From assembly GCF_026738875.1 (NCBI RefSeq), contig NZ_JAPQFJ010000004.1:170208-234207 (forward strand): a DNA stretch of 64,000 bases. The letters are read 5' to 3'. The notes under the pieces are model-generated. The model saw only the letters and a list, made by a program, of their open reading frames with translations. It searched no databases and was not told the DNA's origin. The position numbers and the translations under genes were made by a program. Each line of letters opens with the position of its first letter. Positions within the stretch are counted from its first letter, which is position 1. Positions 28,311-36,340 of the stretch are shown piece after piece. This DNA is from Clostridium brassicae (GTDB taxonomy: Bacteria > Bacillota > Clostridia > Clostridiales > Clostridiaceae).

Positions 28311-28592
28311 AAAAAAACATCAAGCCTATTATAAGCTTGATGTTTTTACACACGTTGCTATTTATCCGATGTCTACTATTACTAATACTCCAATACACAC
28401 TGTGAAAGCAATTCACACCAAATGAAAAATTTGAGTTCTCTGCTTTTTAATAGATTAGAGTAAATGGTACATATCTCTGGATAATGGCTTCTAAACCTCA
28501 AATAAAGTTTAAAACCTCATCTGAAGACAAGAACCCTATTTATACAATAAGCTCCTAAATAGTACTGTACTTTTTTAAAAAGTACTATTTAC
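28311..28592 (-). ncRNA. Candidate structured non-coding RNA, class not identified
   Basis: On the minus strand an extended -10 (TGATATAAT, 28600-28608) is followed by about 280 nt without any ORF, ending in a strong intrinsic terminator (ACATCAAGC/GCTTGATGT plus T7, 28311-28343). The sequence is less AT-rich and more structured than its surroundings: a 5' hairpin (AAATAGTAC/GTACTATTT), TGTGAA-TTGC-TTTCACA near the 3' end, and competing pairings GGGTTCT/AGAACTC and ATTTGAG/CTCAAAT that share the same CTC. I matched no known riboswitch, T-box, tmRNA, SRP or RNase P motif. 6S RNA is possible from size and the long imperfect hairpin, but I cannot confirm it. Confidence 0.5.
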
Positions 28593-28599
28593 ATTAGGC

Positions 28600-28628
28600 A
28601 TTATATCATATAAAAAGTTTAACCTTTA
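28600..28628 (-). promoter_or_regulatory. Promoter of the candidate ncRNA
   Basis: TATAAT (28600-28605) with an upstream TG at one nucleotide distance makes an extended -10. The -35 position (TAAAGG, 28623-28628) is weak. The remainder up to 28901 is AT-rich without a recognisable gene. Confidence 0.5.
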
Positions 28629-28901
28629 AATTTTTAGCCTTTTGAATTTAGCAACTTCAGTATTTGCATTTTTATATATTAATTCATTTTGAATAACTTA
28701 TGATTTTAATATACCTATTTAAAGCTAACCTAGTATCATCAGTATATTATGAGCACTCTTTCTAATTATATTTTACTACAAAATTCTAATAAACGGAAGT
28801 ATTATTTTCAGAATATTTAGAATATTTTCTTGTGTATTGCTAATACTCATTAAATTATTGATTGTATATCTTTATTCATTGTAGATATTAGCACTAATTT
28901 A

Positions 28902-29534
28902 TTATTCACAAATTCCATCATCAATAATTATGGCTCTATCTGCAAGTAATTTTGCTTCATAAAGATCATGAGTTACCAAAATAATACTTATCTTGAACTT
29001 ATTTTTATATTCTAGGAATTCTTTATAAACTATTTCCTTTGTGGATTTATCTAATGCCGAAAATGGCTCGTCTAACATTAGCACATTGGGCTTTATTGCT
29101 AAAGCTCTTGCTAATGCCACTCTCTGCTTTTCTCCTCCTGATATTTGATTGGGTTTTCTATCTTTGAGATGCTCTATCTTAAATGTTTCCATTATATATT
29201 TTATGTAATTTTCATCATACCCTTTTCGTCTTTTTACTCCAAATAATATATTTTCCTCTACTGTCATATGAGGAAATAGTGCATAACTTTGAAACAAATA
29301 TCCTATATACCTATCTTTTATTGGTATATTTATGTTTTCTAATGAGGAAAATACAATTTTATTGTCAATTTTGATAATTCCCCTATCTGGAGTTTTAATA
29401 CCTGATATACAATCCAAAATAGTTGTCTTACCTGAACCTGAAGAGCCTTGTAGTGCTACTACTTCATTATCTAAAGCTAATTTACATTTTAAATCAAAAT
29501 AATTCAAACTCTTAACTATATCTAATTCAACCAT
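28902..29534 (-). CDS. modC: Molybdate ABC transporter ATP-binding protein (short form)
   Basis: The ATPase subunit of the molybdate importer. The 210-residue protein has Walker A GSSGSGKTT (30-38), the Q-loop in GYLFQSYALFPHMTVEEN, signature ISGGEKQRVALARAL and Walker B VLMLDEPFSALD. It stops right after the ABC core and lacks the C-terminal TOBE molybdate-sensing domain of longer ModC proteins. Assignment to molybdate rests on modB and modA upstream. It is separated from modB by 148 bp containing a hairpin, and its ATG follows AAGAGGAGTGAGT. Confidence 0.88.
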   Translation of the reverse strand: MVELDIVKSLNYFDLKCKLALDNEVVALQGSSGSGKTTILDCISGIKTPDRGIIKIDNKIVFSSLENINIPIKDRYIGYLFQSYALFPHMTVEENILFGVKRRKGYDENYIKYIMETFKIEHLKDRKPNQISGGEKQRVALARALAIKPNVLMLDEPFSALDKSTKEIVYKEFLEYKNKFKISIILVTHDLYEAKLLADRAIIIDDGICE

Positions 29535-29578
29535 TCATACTCACTCCTCTTGGTTTTACACTCTAAAAGCTAATTAAT

Positions 29579-29630
29579 TAAATAAAGACAGTAACCATGT
29601 ACCAACACGACACTACTGCCTTTATTTACA
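29579..29630 (-). promoter_or_regulatory. Hairpin between modB and modC
   Basis: AAATAAAG-N-CAGTA (29581-29593) pairs with TACTG-N-CTTTATTT (29616-29628), 13 bp with one mismatch and a 22-nt loop. It is followed on the minus strand by a T-rich stretch. It may attenuate or stabilise the transcript between modB and modC. Confidence 0.5.
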
Positions 29631-29682
29631 TTAGATTGTTGAATAATTCATAGTAAAACGCAAATTAACAACCTACATATAT

Positions 29683-30354
29683 TTAGTTCATCTTTTTATA
29701 ATCCTTCTTTTTTAGCCATGAATTTAGGGAAAATATCAAAACAAAACTAAATAACACAACTACACCTAAAAGTGTATTTGCAACCTTTGTATATCCATTA
29801 TCTACAGCAAAATATATAGCTGTAGGAATAGTTTGTGTTTTCCCTGGAATATTTCCCGCAACCATTAAAGTAGCTCCAAATTCCCCTAAAGCCCTCGCAA
29901 AAGATAAAACTATTCCACTTACTATACCAGGCCAAGCCAAAGGAAAACTTATCTTTATGAAAATCTTCCATTCAGTTGCCCCAAGAGTTCTTGCAGCATT
30001 TTCATAGATATGATCAATATTTATAAATGCCGCTTTGGAGCTTTGATACATTAAAGGCAATGATACTATTGTTGCCGCAACACAAGCCGCAATAGGAGTA
30101 AATATAAGGGTCACCCCAAAGCTTTCATACAGAAATTTGCCTAAAAAAGCTCTTCTACTCATTAAAATAAGCAATCCATAACCTGTGATAGTTGGTGGAA
30201 GAACCATTGGCATAATAATTAAACATTCAAGGACATCTTTACCTCTAAAATTATACTTAGTAAATACCCTAGCCAATAATATACCAAATATAAATGTAAA
30301 AATTGTAGATATAAAAGCTACCTTTAATGATAAAATAATTGGTTCTAATATCAT
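29683..30354 (-). CDS. modB: Molybdate ABC transporter permease
   Basis: The 223-residue integral membrane protein has about five transmembrane segments and the permease EAA-loop signature AARTLGATEWKIFIKISFPLAWPGIVSG (about 121-148) that contacts ModC. SFARALGEFGATLMVAGNIPGKTQTIPTAIY is characteristic of the molybdate/sulfate family. The ATG follows AGGACGTTATT and begins 9 bp after modA, so translation is probably coupled. The neighbours fix molybdate over sulfate as the likely substrate. Confidence 0.94.
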   Translation of the reverse strand: MILEPIILSLKVAFISTIFTFIFGILLARVFTKYNFRGKDVLECLIIMPMVLPPTITGYGLLILMSRRAFLGKFLYESFGVTLIFTPIAACVAATIVSLPLMYQSSKAAFINIDHIYENAARTLGATEWKIFIKISFPLAWPGIVSGIVLSFARALGEFGATLMVAGNIPGKTQTIPTAIYFAVDNGYTKVANTLLGVVVLFSFVLIFSLNSWLKKKDYKKMN

Positions 30355-30363
30355 AATAACGTC

Positions 30364-31176
30364 CTATTTTGTTATAGAATCAAATCCATATTTTAAAAAT
30401 ATATCTTGTGCTTCCTTTGTTGCAATATATTCTGCAAATTTCTTTGCTCCTTCTTTGTTTTTGCTATTTTTAACTACTGCCATTGGATAAACAATAGGTT
30501 TATGTGATTTTTCATCAAAAGTTTGTTTTATGTGGCTCTTCTTTAATACTTTAGCATCATTATTATAAACAATACCTGCAGCTGCTTCTCCACTCTCTAC
30601 ATATTTTCCTACTTGTTTTACAGACTTTCCATATACAATTTTACCTTTTAGGGAATCCCAAACTTTATAATATTCCATAGCTTCTTTTCCATATTTTCCT
30701 GCTGGAACAGACTCTGGCTGTCCAATAGCTATTTTAACATTCATATCCTTTAAATCAGAAAGTTCTTTAACTTTATCCTTATTTTCTTCTGATACAATTA
30801 GTACAAGTTTATTTCTTAATAAATCTTTTCTTGTATCATCGTCTATTAATTTTTGTTCTTGCAATTTATCCATATTTTTCTTGGAAGCTGATATAAATAA
30901 ATCCGTTGGAGCACCTTGTTCTATTTGTTTTTGTAGCGTTCCAGAAGCATCAAAAGTAATAGAAAGTTTAGCTCCTGTCTTTTCTTCATATTTTTTTTGT
31001 ATTTCTGTTAAAGATTCTGTTAAACTTGCAGCAGCTGATATAGTTATATTTAAATTTTCTTTACTAGTATCTTTACTAGTTGCTACATCTTTTTTTTCAT
31101 CTACCTTAGGATTACCACATCCAAATACCCCTAGAACTAGAGTCGCTGCAATTAAAATGCTAAACATTTTCTTCAA
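30364..31176 (-). CDS. modA: Molybdate-binding lipoprotein
   Basis: The substrate-binding subunit, anchored outside the cytoplasmic membrane. The 270-residue protein has a lipoprotein signal peptide with lipobox VFGC (Cys20), then LNITISAAASLTESLTEIQKKYEEKTG, the family start including the Ser residues that hydrogen-bond molybdate, and later TDLFISASKKNMDKL and SGEAAAGIVYNNDA. The start is TTG, with AAGGGGG 7 nt upstream; the ATG three codons later has no ribosome site. It is the first gene of modA-modB-modC. Confidence 0.94.
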   Translation of the reverse strand: MKKMFSILIAATLVLGVFGCGNPKVDEKKDVATSKDTSKENLNITISAAASLTESLTEIQKKYEEKTGAKLSITFDASGTLQKQIEQGAPTDLFISASKKNMDKLQEQKLIDDDTRKDLLRNKLVLIVSEENKDKVKELSDLKDMNVKIAIGQPESVPAGKYGKEAMEYYKVWDSLKGKIVYGKSVKQVGKYVESGEAAAGIVYNNDAKVLKKSHIKQTFDEKSHKPIVYPMAVVKNSKNKEGAKKFAEYIATKEAQDIFLKYGFDSITK

Positions 31177-31480
31177 AGTAATTCCCCCTTATCTCTTCAT
31201 ATATCTTAAATATAGGTTGTACTACCACTTTTTGCAAACGTTTTTTTAACCATTTTTTAGTGAATGTTCTTTAATATACTTCTAAATAATCTATTTTTTT
31301 CTATATTTCTTAATATACTAATGTAATATTTTATAATAATTTTACACTATTTTAATAAATTTTTATTTAATAAAAGTTATTAATATAAGCATATATTACC
31401 TTTTCATCTTGTCTAATTTTTGTAGATAATATTAATTTATACTTTTTTATACATTATATTTGATAATAATATTATTAATA
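31177..31480. other. Intergenic region upstream of modA
   Basis: About 300 AT-rich bases. It presumably contains the modA promoter, but I see no consensus promoter or regulator site that I would defend. Confidence 0.35.
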
Positions 31481-31522
31481 AAAAAAGAACTAAAATCTAC
31501 AACGTATATTTTAGTTCTTTTT
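31481..31522 (-). terminator. Terminator of tRNA-Thr(CGU)
   Basis: AAAAAGAACTAAAA and TTTTAGTTCTTTTT (31509-31522 with 31481-31494) form a 14-bp stem followed by a T-run on the minus strand, 20 nt after the tRNA 3' end. Confidence 0.85.
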
Positions 31523-31542
31523 ATTAATTTTAAAATTATATA

Positions 31543-31618
31543 TGGTGCTCTTGACAGGATTTGAACCTGCGACCTGCTGATTACGAATCAGCTGCACTAC
31601 CAACTGTGCTACAAGAGC
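31543..31618 (-). tRNA. tRNA-Thr(CGU)
   Basis: A 76-nt cloverleaf with acceptor GCTCTTG, anticodon loop TTCGTAA (CGU), T-arm GGTTCAAATCC and an encoded CCA. It is a single-gene unit and a second threonine isoacceptor beside the UGU genes at 4.7-5.1 kb. Confidence 0.94.
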
Positions 31619-31794
31619 AAATTATCAATATATTAATAACTTTACTATATTATCTTTTAAATATCAATTATTGTAAATAATATATTTTTGAATATCATTG
31701 TTTTTAAATAATTTAATTATACTTATCATAATAATAAAATCATATTTTAAGATATTTATATTTTTAAGATTTATATAAATAATTTATTTTAATT

Positions 31795-31832
31795 GAAAAA
31801 TAGCTTTATATTATAATTTAGAGCTATTTTTC
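31795..31832. terminator. Possible terminator-like hairpin
   Basis: AAAAATAGCT (31796-31805) pairs with AGCTATTTTT (31822-31831) with A/T tracts on both sides. No obvious gene feeds into it on the plus strand; it may simply insulate the heat-shock gene. The rest of 31619-31895 is AT-rich and featureless. Confidence 0.4.
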
Positions 31833-31895
31833 AAATTTATATTAAATTTCCTAAAGATATTTATATTATATTTATAGTTATGTTAGTTTTTAGAC

Positions 31896-31925
31896 TTTGA
31901 CTTTCTTTGACTTTGGATCTATTAT
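31896..31925 (+). promoter_or_regulatory. hsp20 promoter with CtsR operator
   Basis: The direct heptad repeat TTTGACT-TTC-TTTGACT (31896-31912) is an exact match to the complement of the CtsR consensus (A/G)GTCAAA-NAN-(A/G)GTCAAA. Its first TTGACT (31897-31902) is also the -35, with TATTAT (31920-31925) 17 bp downstream. CtsR binding would block the polymerase. Confidence 0.85.
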
Positions 31926-32003
31926 ATAAATAAAGAAGGTACAAACAGTAAATAATATTACTGTTTAATAAAATAAATATTTCATTATTAGGAGGTAATT
32001 TTT

Positions 32004-32447
32004 ATGTTTGAAATGGTTCCTTTTAGAAGAAATAACGGATTAAGAAAAAGAACTGACAATTATGTAGATAGATTATTTGATGATTTATTCAATGACTCTA
32101 TTTTTCCAAGCGCTCTTGCAAACAATGAATTTAATGTGGACGTAAAAGAAACTGAGACTTCTTATATAGTAGATGCTGACCTACCAGGAGTAAAAAAAGA
32201 AGCTATAGAAATCGATTATGAAAATAATTACTTATCCATTCGTGCTAAAAGAGATGACATTGTAGAAGAAAAACAAGACAATTATGTTAGACGTGAAAGA
32301 AGATATGGTCAATTCAGCAGAAGCTTTTATATCGACAATGTAGAAGAAGATAAAATAGAAGCTACGTTTAATGATGGAGTTTTGAAACTTACACTTCCCA
32401 AAAAGGAGAAAGGTAAACCTAATAAGAGAAAAATTGATATTCATTAA
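32004..32447 (+). CDS. Small heat-shock protein, Hsp20/alpha-crystallin family
   Basis: A 147-residue cytoplasmic holdase chaperone of the clostridial Hsp18 type. The alpha-crystallin domain runs from about residue 40 to 140: NVDVKETETSYIVDADLPGVKKE, the RRERRYGQFSRSFYI strand, and the conserved FNDGVLKLTLPK motif (A-x-x-n-G-v-L). The C-terminus carries a short basic tail. The ATG has AGGAGG 8 nt upstream. Expression is probably heat-induced through CtsR, whose operator overlaps the promoter. The gene ends in a strong terminator. Confidence 0.95.
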   Translation: MFEMVPFRRNNGLRKRTDNYVDRLFDDLFNDSIFPSALANNEFNVDVKETETSYIVDADLPGVKKEAIEIDYENNYLSIRAKRDDIVEEKQDNYVRRERRYGQFSRSFYIDNVEEDKIEATFNDGVLKLTLPKKEKGKPNKRKIDIH

Positions 32448-32472
32448 TAATATTACCCAGGAAATGGAGATA

Positions 32473-32510
32473 AAAAACCTAGTAAAAGCTAAGCTTTTAC
32501 TAGGTTTTTT
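32473..32510 (+). terminator. Terminator of hsp20
   Basis: AAAACCTAGTAAAAGCT and its exact complement form a 17-bp stem followed by TTTTTT. Confidence 0.92.
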
Positions 32511-32589
32511 ATCTGAAAATTTTTCACCATTAACTGTATCTAAATGCTCTCTAATAGAACCTACAACCTAATAGTTCATTACTAATATT

Positions 32590-33924
32590 CTATTCCTGAT
32601 GTATTACATCTAACCTTCCAAATTTACTGTATTGTCCAAGCCAAGCAAGTTTCACAGTCCCTGTAGGACCATTTCTCTGCTTAGCAATTATACATTCTGC
32701 CACATTCTTGTCTTCAGTTTCCTTATTGTAATATTCATCTCTATATAAGAACATTACAATATCCGCATCTTGCTCTATAGAACCTGATTCTCTAAGGTCA
32801 GAAAGCATTGGTCTATGATCCGCTCTTTGCTCAGGTGCACGAGATAATTGAGATAAAGCTATAACAGGACAATGCATTTCTTTTGCAAGAGCTTTTATAG
32901 ATCTTGAGATTTCAGATACTTCTTGTTGTCTACTCTCAGATCTACTACTTCCACTCATAAGCTGAAGATAATCTATTACTATTAAGTCTATACCATATTC
33001 CATTTTTATTCTTCTACACTTAGAACGCATTTCCATTACTGATATACCAGCTGTATCATCAATATATATCTTTGAACTAGCAATAGGTCCAGAAGCTTTG
33101 GCTATTCTTTCCCAAGCTCCTTCATCCAGATCACCTGTTCTAAGCTTAAGCATATCTATATTAGCTTCTGCACAAAGTAATCTATAAGCTAACTGCTCCT
33201 TTGCCATTTCTAAAGAGAATACAACAACACTTTTTCCTTCCCTTAATGCTGAATATTGAGCAATATTCATGGCAAAAGTAGTTTTTCCCATAGATGGCCT
33301 CGCTGCAATAAGAATCATATCTCCCGGTTGAAGACCTGATGTTTTAGTATCCAACTCTGGAAATCCAGTAGCTATTCCTGTAGTTTGACCTTTATTATTA
33401 AATATTTTTTCTATCTGCTCAAAACCTCTTTCAAGTACATCACTTATACATTCAAAATCACTTGTAGTTCTATTTTGAGCTATATCAAATATTTTTTTTT
33501 CAGCAGTATCAAGAACATCCTCAACATCATCTTGTCTAGAATAACACTCCTCTGTTATGTCAACTGATGCTTTTATTAGCTTTCTTAAAATAGCTTTATC
33601 TTTAACAATTTTAGCATAAGTACCAATATTTAATGTCGATTCTACAGAATTACTAAGTTCAGTTACATAGGTAATTCCCCCTACGCTTTGAAGTTTCTCT
33701 GTAGACCTTAGATGCTCTATTACAGTAATCATATCAACAGGAATATCTTTTCTATACAGTTCTAGTACAGTATCATATATAATTTTATGAGCTTCTCTAT
33801 AAAAATCCTCGGAATTTAATGCCTCTACTGCCTGTGCTATAGAAGTCTTATCTTTAAGCATACATCCAAGAACTGTTTGTTCTGCCTCTACATTATTAGG
33901 CAAACTTCTAAGTTGGTTTTCCAT
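32590..33924 (-). CDS. dnaB: Replicative DNA helicase
   Basis: The hexameric 5'-3' helicase at the replication fork. The 444-residue protein has an N-terminal DnaB domain (SLPNNVEAEQTVLGCML at 6-22) and a RecA-like C-terminal domain with Walker A ARPSMGKTTFAMN, Walker B DLIVIDYLQLMSG and the arginine-finger region (IIAKQRNGPTGTVKLAWLG). There is no intein. Its ATG overlaps the lonC stop codon by 1 nt (TAATG), so the two are translationally coupled. Its loader candidate (DnaI-like) is at 3.5 kb. In Bacillus nomenclature the gene is dnaC. Confidence 0.97.
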   Translation of the reverse strand: MENQLRSLPNNVEAEQTVLGCMLKDKTSIAQAVEALNSEDFYREAHKIIYDTVLELYRKDIPVDMITVIEHLRSTEKLQSVGGITYVTELSNSVESTLNIGTYAKIVKDKAILRKLIKASVDITEECYSRQDDVEDVLDTAEKKIFDIAQNRTTSDFECISDVLERGFEQIEKIFNNKGQTTGIATGFPELDTKTSGLQPGDMILIAARPSMGKTTFAMNIAQYSALREGKSVVVFSLEMAKEQLAYRLLCAEANIDMLKLRTGDLDEGAWERIAKASGPIASSKIYIDDTAGISVMEMRSKCRRIKMEYGIDLIVIDYLQLMSGSSRSESRQQEVSEISRSIKALAKEMHCPVIALSQLSRAPEQRADHRPMLSDLRESGSIEQDADIVMFLYRDEYYNKETEDKNVAECIIAKQRNGPTGTVKLAWLGQYSKFGRLDVIHQE

Positions 33925-35834
33925 TATTCATCACCAAATACTATTTTTATTAATTGTTCAATATCCTCAACTGCCGTAACTTCAATGTCATCTAATCCTT
34001 GAGGTACTTCTTTAATATTAGCTTTAGGAACAACAACAAGTTTTATACCCTTTCTTCTTGCACCATAAACTTTTTCGAAAATACCTCCAACTGGTTTTAT
34101 CTTACCTCTTAAAGATATTTCTCCAGTTATTGCAATATCCTGCCTTATAGGTTTATTTAAAAGTGCACTTATTATACATATAGTTATAGCTGCACCGGCT
34201 GAAGGACCATCTATACGCCCTCCCCCTATAGCATTTACATGAATATCATAATCACTTATATCTCTATCAGTTAATTTTCTTATAACCGATGCAGCATTAA
34301 ATACAGAATCTTTTGCCATACTTCCTGCTGTATCGTTAAACCTTACAACACCTTTGCCCTTTTCCTTAGCTTCAAAAACTGCAGTTTCTATTTCAATGGT
34401 TGAACCAATATAACCACTAACACCAAGTCCATATATATGACCTACTTCGTATCCTTCTTCTATTGAAGCATCGTCCATTTGAGTAATTCTACTTATAGCT
34501 ATTAACTCTTCAACGTCTTGTATAGTTATTTTTACATTGTCTGACTTAGAATTACTATTATAAAGCACATATCCATATACATCTGAAAGTATATTTACTG
34601 CTTTTCTACCTTCTATAGTATATTTACTGATTAATTCAGACACACCTTCCTCTAATTGTATATTCAAATTATTTGCAGCGTTTTCCACTATATTCTGAAT
34701 ATCCTTAGAAGATAATGGCTCAAAATATACTTCTGTACATCTTGACCTTAATGCTGGATTTATATCCTTTGGTTCTTTTGTTGTTGCGCCTATCAAAACA
34801 AAGTCTGCTGGAGCTCCCTTTTCAAAAAGATATTTAATATACTTAGGAATATTTTCATCATCTGGATCATAATAAGATGATGAAAATTCTACTCTCTTGT
34901 CTTCTAATACTTTTAATAATTTATTTTGAAGTATTGAGTCAAGTTCTCCTATTTCATCTATAAATAAAACTCCACAATGAGCTTCTGTTACAAGCCCTGG
35001 CTTAGGTTCAGGAACACCAATTTCAGCTAAATCTCTCTTACTTCCTTGATATATGGGGTCATGAACTGATCCCAAAAGAGGATTTGTTATCTCCCTTGGA
35101 TCCCATCTTAACGTTGTACCATCTACTTCTACAAACTTTGAATCTTCATGAAAAGGCGTATATTTCAATTTTTTAGCCTCTTCTAGTGCAAGTCTTGCAG
35201 CAGTAGTTTTCCCAACCCCTGGAGGTCCATAAAGGATAATATGCTGAGGGTATGGTGAAGCTATTTTTGATAGTAATGATTTTATAGCTCTATCTTGACC
35301 AACTATTTCTGAAAAATCTTTTGGTCTTAACATTGACATAATACTATTTGAAAGCCTTCTGGAATCTAATACTTCAAGCTTGGCATATTTCTTTAGAGTT
35401 TTTGCATTTTCTGAGCCTTTTTTCTTTTTTATAATTCCAAGCCTTACTTCATCGATATATTTTTCCTGTTTCTCCATAACAGCCTGTTCAACTTCTTTTT
35501 CTAGACTATTTTCAATATATCTTTTTGCTATAGTGTCAGTCAGATGTTTATGTGTATTCTCTATAGCCTCTTCTATATTACTTTCATTTGGTACTATTTC
35601 AATTCCTTTTCCATCGCTTATTATTTTATTTATAGCATATATTTTTTTATACATATCATTACTATGAATATGTTTGTTTAGTTTATATTTTATAATTCTT
35701 GATCTTATAGTTTTTTCACTTACTACCTTCTTCATCATCTCATCTAATGCATCTACATGAGTATTCAACGGTATTTTTTCATTAAAATTATCCATTTCGT
35801 TATTGGATTTATCATTAATCAAAGAATATTTCAA
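33924..35834 (-). CDS. lonC: LonC-type ATP-dependent protease of spore formers
   Basis: The 636-residue protein has a helical N-terminal region without the usual LonA substrate-binding domain, an AAA+ module (Walker A YGPPGVGKTTAAR, Walker B LFIDEIGELD), and a C-terminal Lon protease domain with the Ser in DGPSAGAAIT and the Lys in RGKIKPVGGIFEK. This matches the spore_lon_C family restricted to endospore-forming Firmicutes. The start is TTG with GGAGG 9 nt upstream. It lies between rplI and dnaB, and its role and substrates are not known from sequence. Confidence 0.9.
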   Translation of the reverse strand: MKYSLINDKSNNEMDNFNEKIPLNTHVDALDEMMKKVVSEKTIRSRIIKYKLNKHIHSNDMYKKIYAINKIISDGKGIEIVPNESNIEEAIENTHKHLTDTIAKRYIENSLEKEVEQAVMEKQEKYIDEVRLGIIKKKKGSENAKTLKKYAKLEVLDSRRLSNSIMSMLRPKDFSEIVGQDRAIKSLLSKIASPYPQHIILYGPPGVGKTTAARLALEEAKKLKYTPFHEDSKFVEVDGTTLRWDPREITNPLLGSVHDPIYQGSKRDLAEIGVPEPKPGLVTEAHCGVLFIDEIGELDSILQNKLLKVLEDKRVEFSSSYYDPDDENIPKYIKYLFEKGAPADFVLIGATTKEPKDINPALRSRCTEVYFEPLSSKDIQNIVENAANNLNIQLEEGVSELISKYTIEGRKAVNILSDVYGYVLYNSNSKSDNVKITIQDVEELIAISRITQMDDASIEEGYEVGHIYGLGVSGYIGSTIEIETAVFEAKEKGKGVVRFNDTAGSMAKDSVFNAASVIRKLTDRDISDYDIHVNAIGGGRIDGPSAGAAITICIISALLNKPIRQDIAITGEISLRGKIKPVGGIFEKVYGARRKGIKLVVVPKANIKEVPQGLDDIEVTAVEDIEQLIKIVFGDE

Positions 35835-35899
35835 TATTCTAAACCTCCGTAAAATTCTATTCTAAAATAGAACTGTTTATCTAAATTTATATTCTACCG

Positions 35900-36340
35900 T
35901 TATTCTGTTACAATTACTTTTATTTTTGTAGATATTTCAGGATATAATTTTATTTCCATATCATAAGTTCCAAGTAATTTAATTGTATCTCCAACTATTT
36001 TTTTCTTGTCAACTTCTACTTTATATTGTTTTTTAAGCTCTGCTGCTATATCTTTTGTAGTAATTGCACCAAATAATCTACCATTATCTCCTGCTTTAGC
36101 AACAATCTTTATTTCTTTATTTCTTAATTCTTCTGCTAACTTTTGAGCTGCTTCAGTTTCTTCTAATTTTTTCTTTCTCTCATTTTCTTTTTGCTTATTT
36201 AAAATATGCATATTATTATTTGTTGCTTCTTCAGCTAATCCTTTTGGTATTAAAAAGTTTCTTGCATATCCATCAGATGCATTAATTACATCACCTTTTT
36301 TTCCTTGTCCCTTTACATCTTTTAATAATATTAATTTCAT
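35900..36340 (-). CDS. rplI: 50S ribosomal protein L9
   Basis: The 146-residue protein has the L9 N-terminal domain [30 protein letters not shown], a long connecting helix ([24 protein letters not shown]) and the C-terminal RNA-binding domain with [16 protein letters not shown]. It binds 23S rRNA domain V. The start ATG follows AGGTGAGGAGTA and overlaps the gdpP stop codon, giving a tight gdpP-rplI link that is common in Firmicutes. Confidence 0.97.
   Translation of the reverse strand: MKLILLKDVKGQGKKGDVINASDGYARNFLIPKGLAEEATNNNMHILNKQKENERKKKLEETEAAQKLAEELRNKEIKIVAKAGDNGRLFGAITTKDIAAELKKQYKVEVDKKKIVGDTIKLLGTYDMEIKLYPEISTKIKVIVTE

Noticed and set aside
28311..28592. Classical riboswitch (cobalamin, FMN, TPP, SAM, lysine, glycine, purine, c-di-GMP, Moco, M-box)
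   Set aside because: None of the conserved core motifs of these classes is present, so I left the RNA class open.
28311..28592. Calling the RNA 6S outright
   Set aside because: Length and hairpin shape fit, but I cannot verify the conserved bubble and pRNA start without a covariance search.
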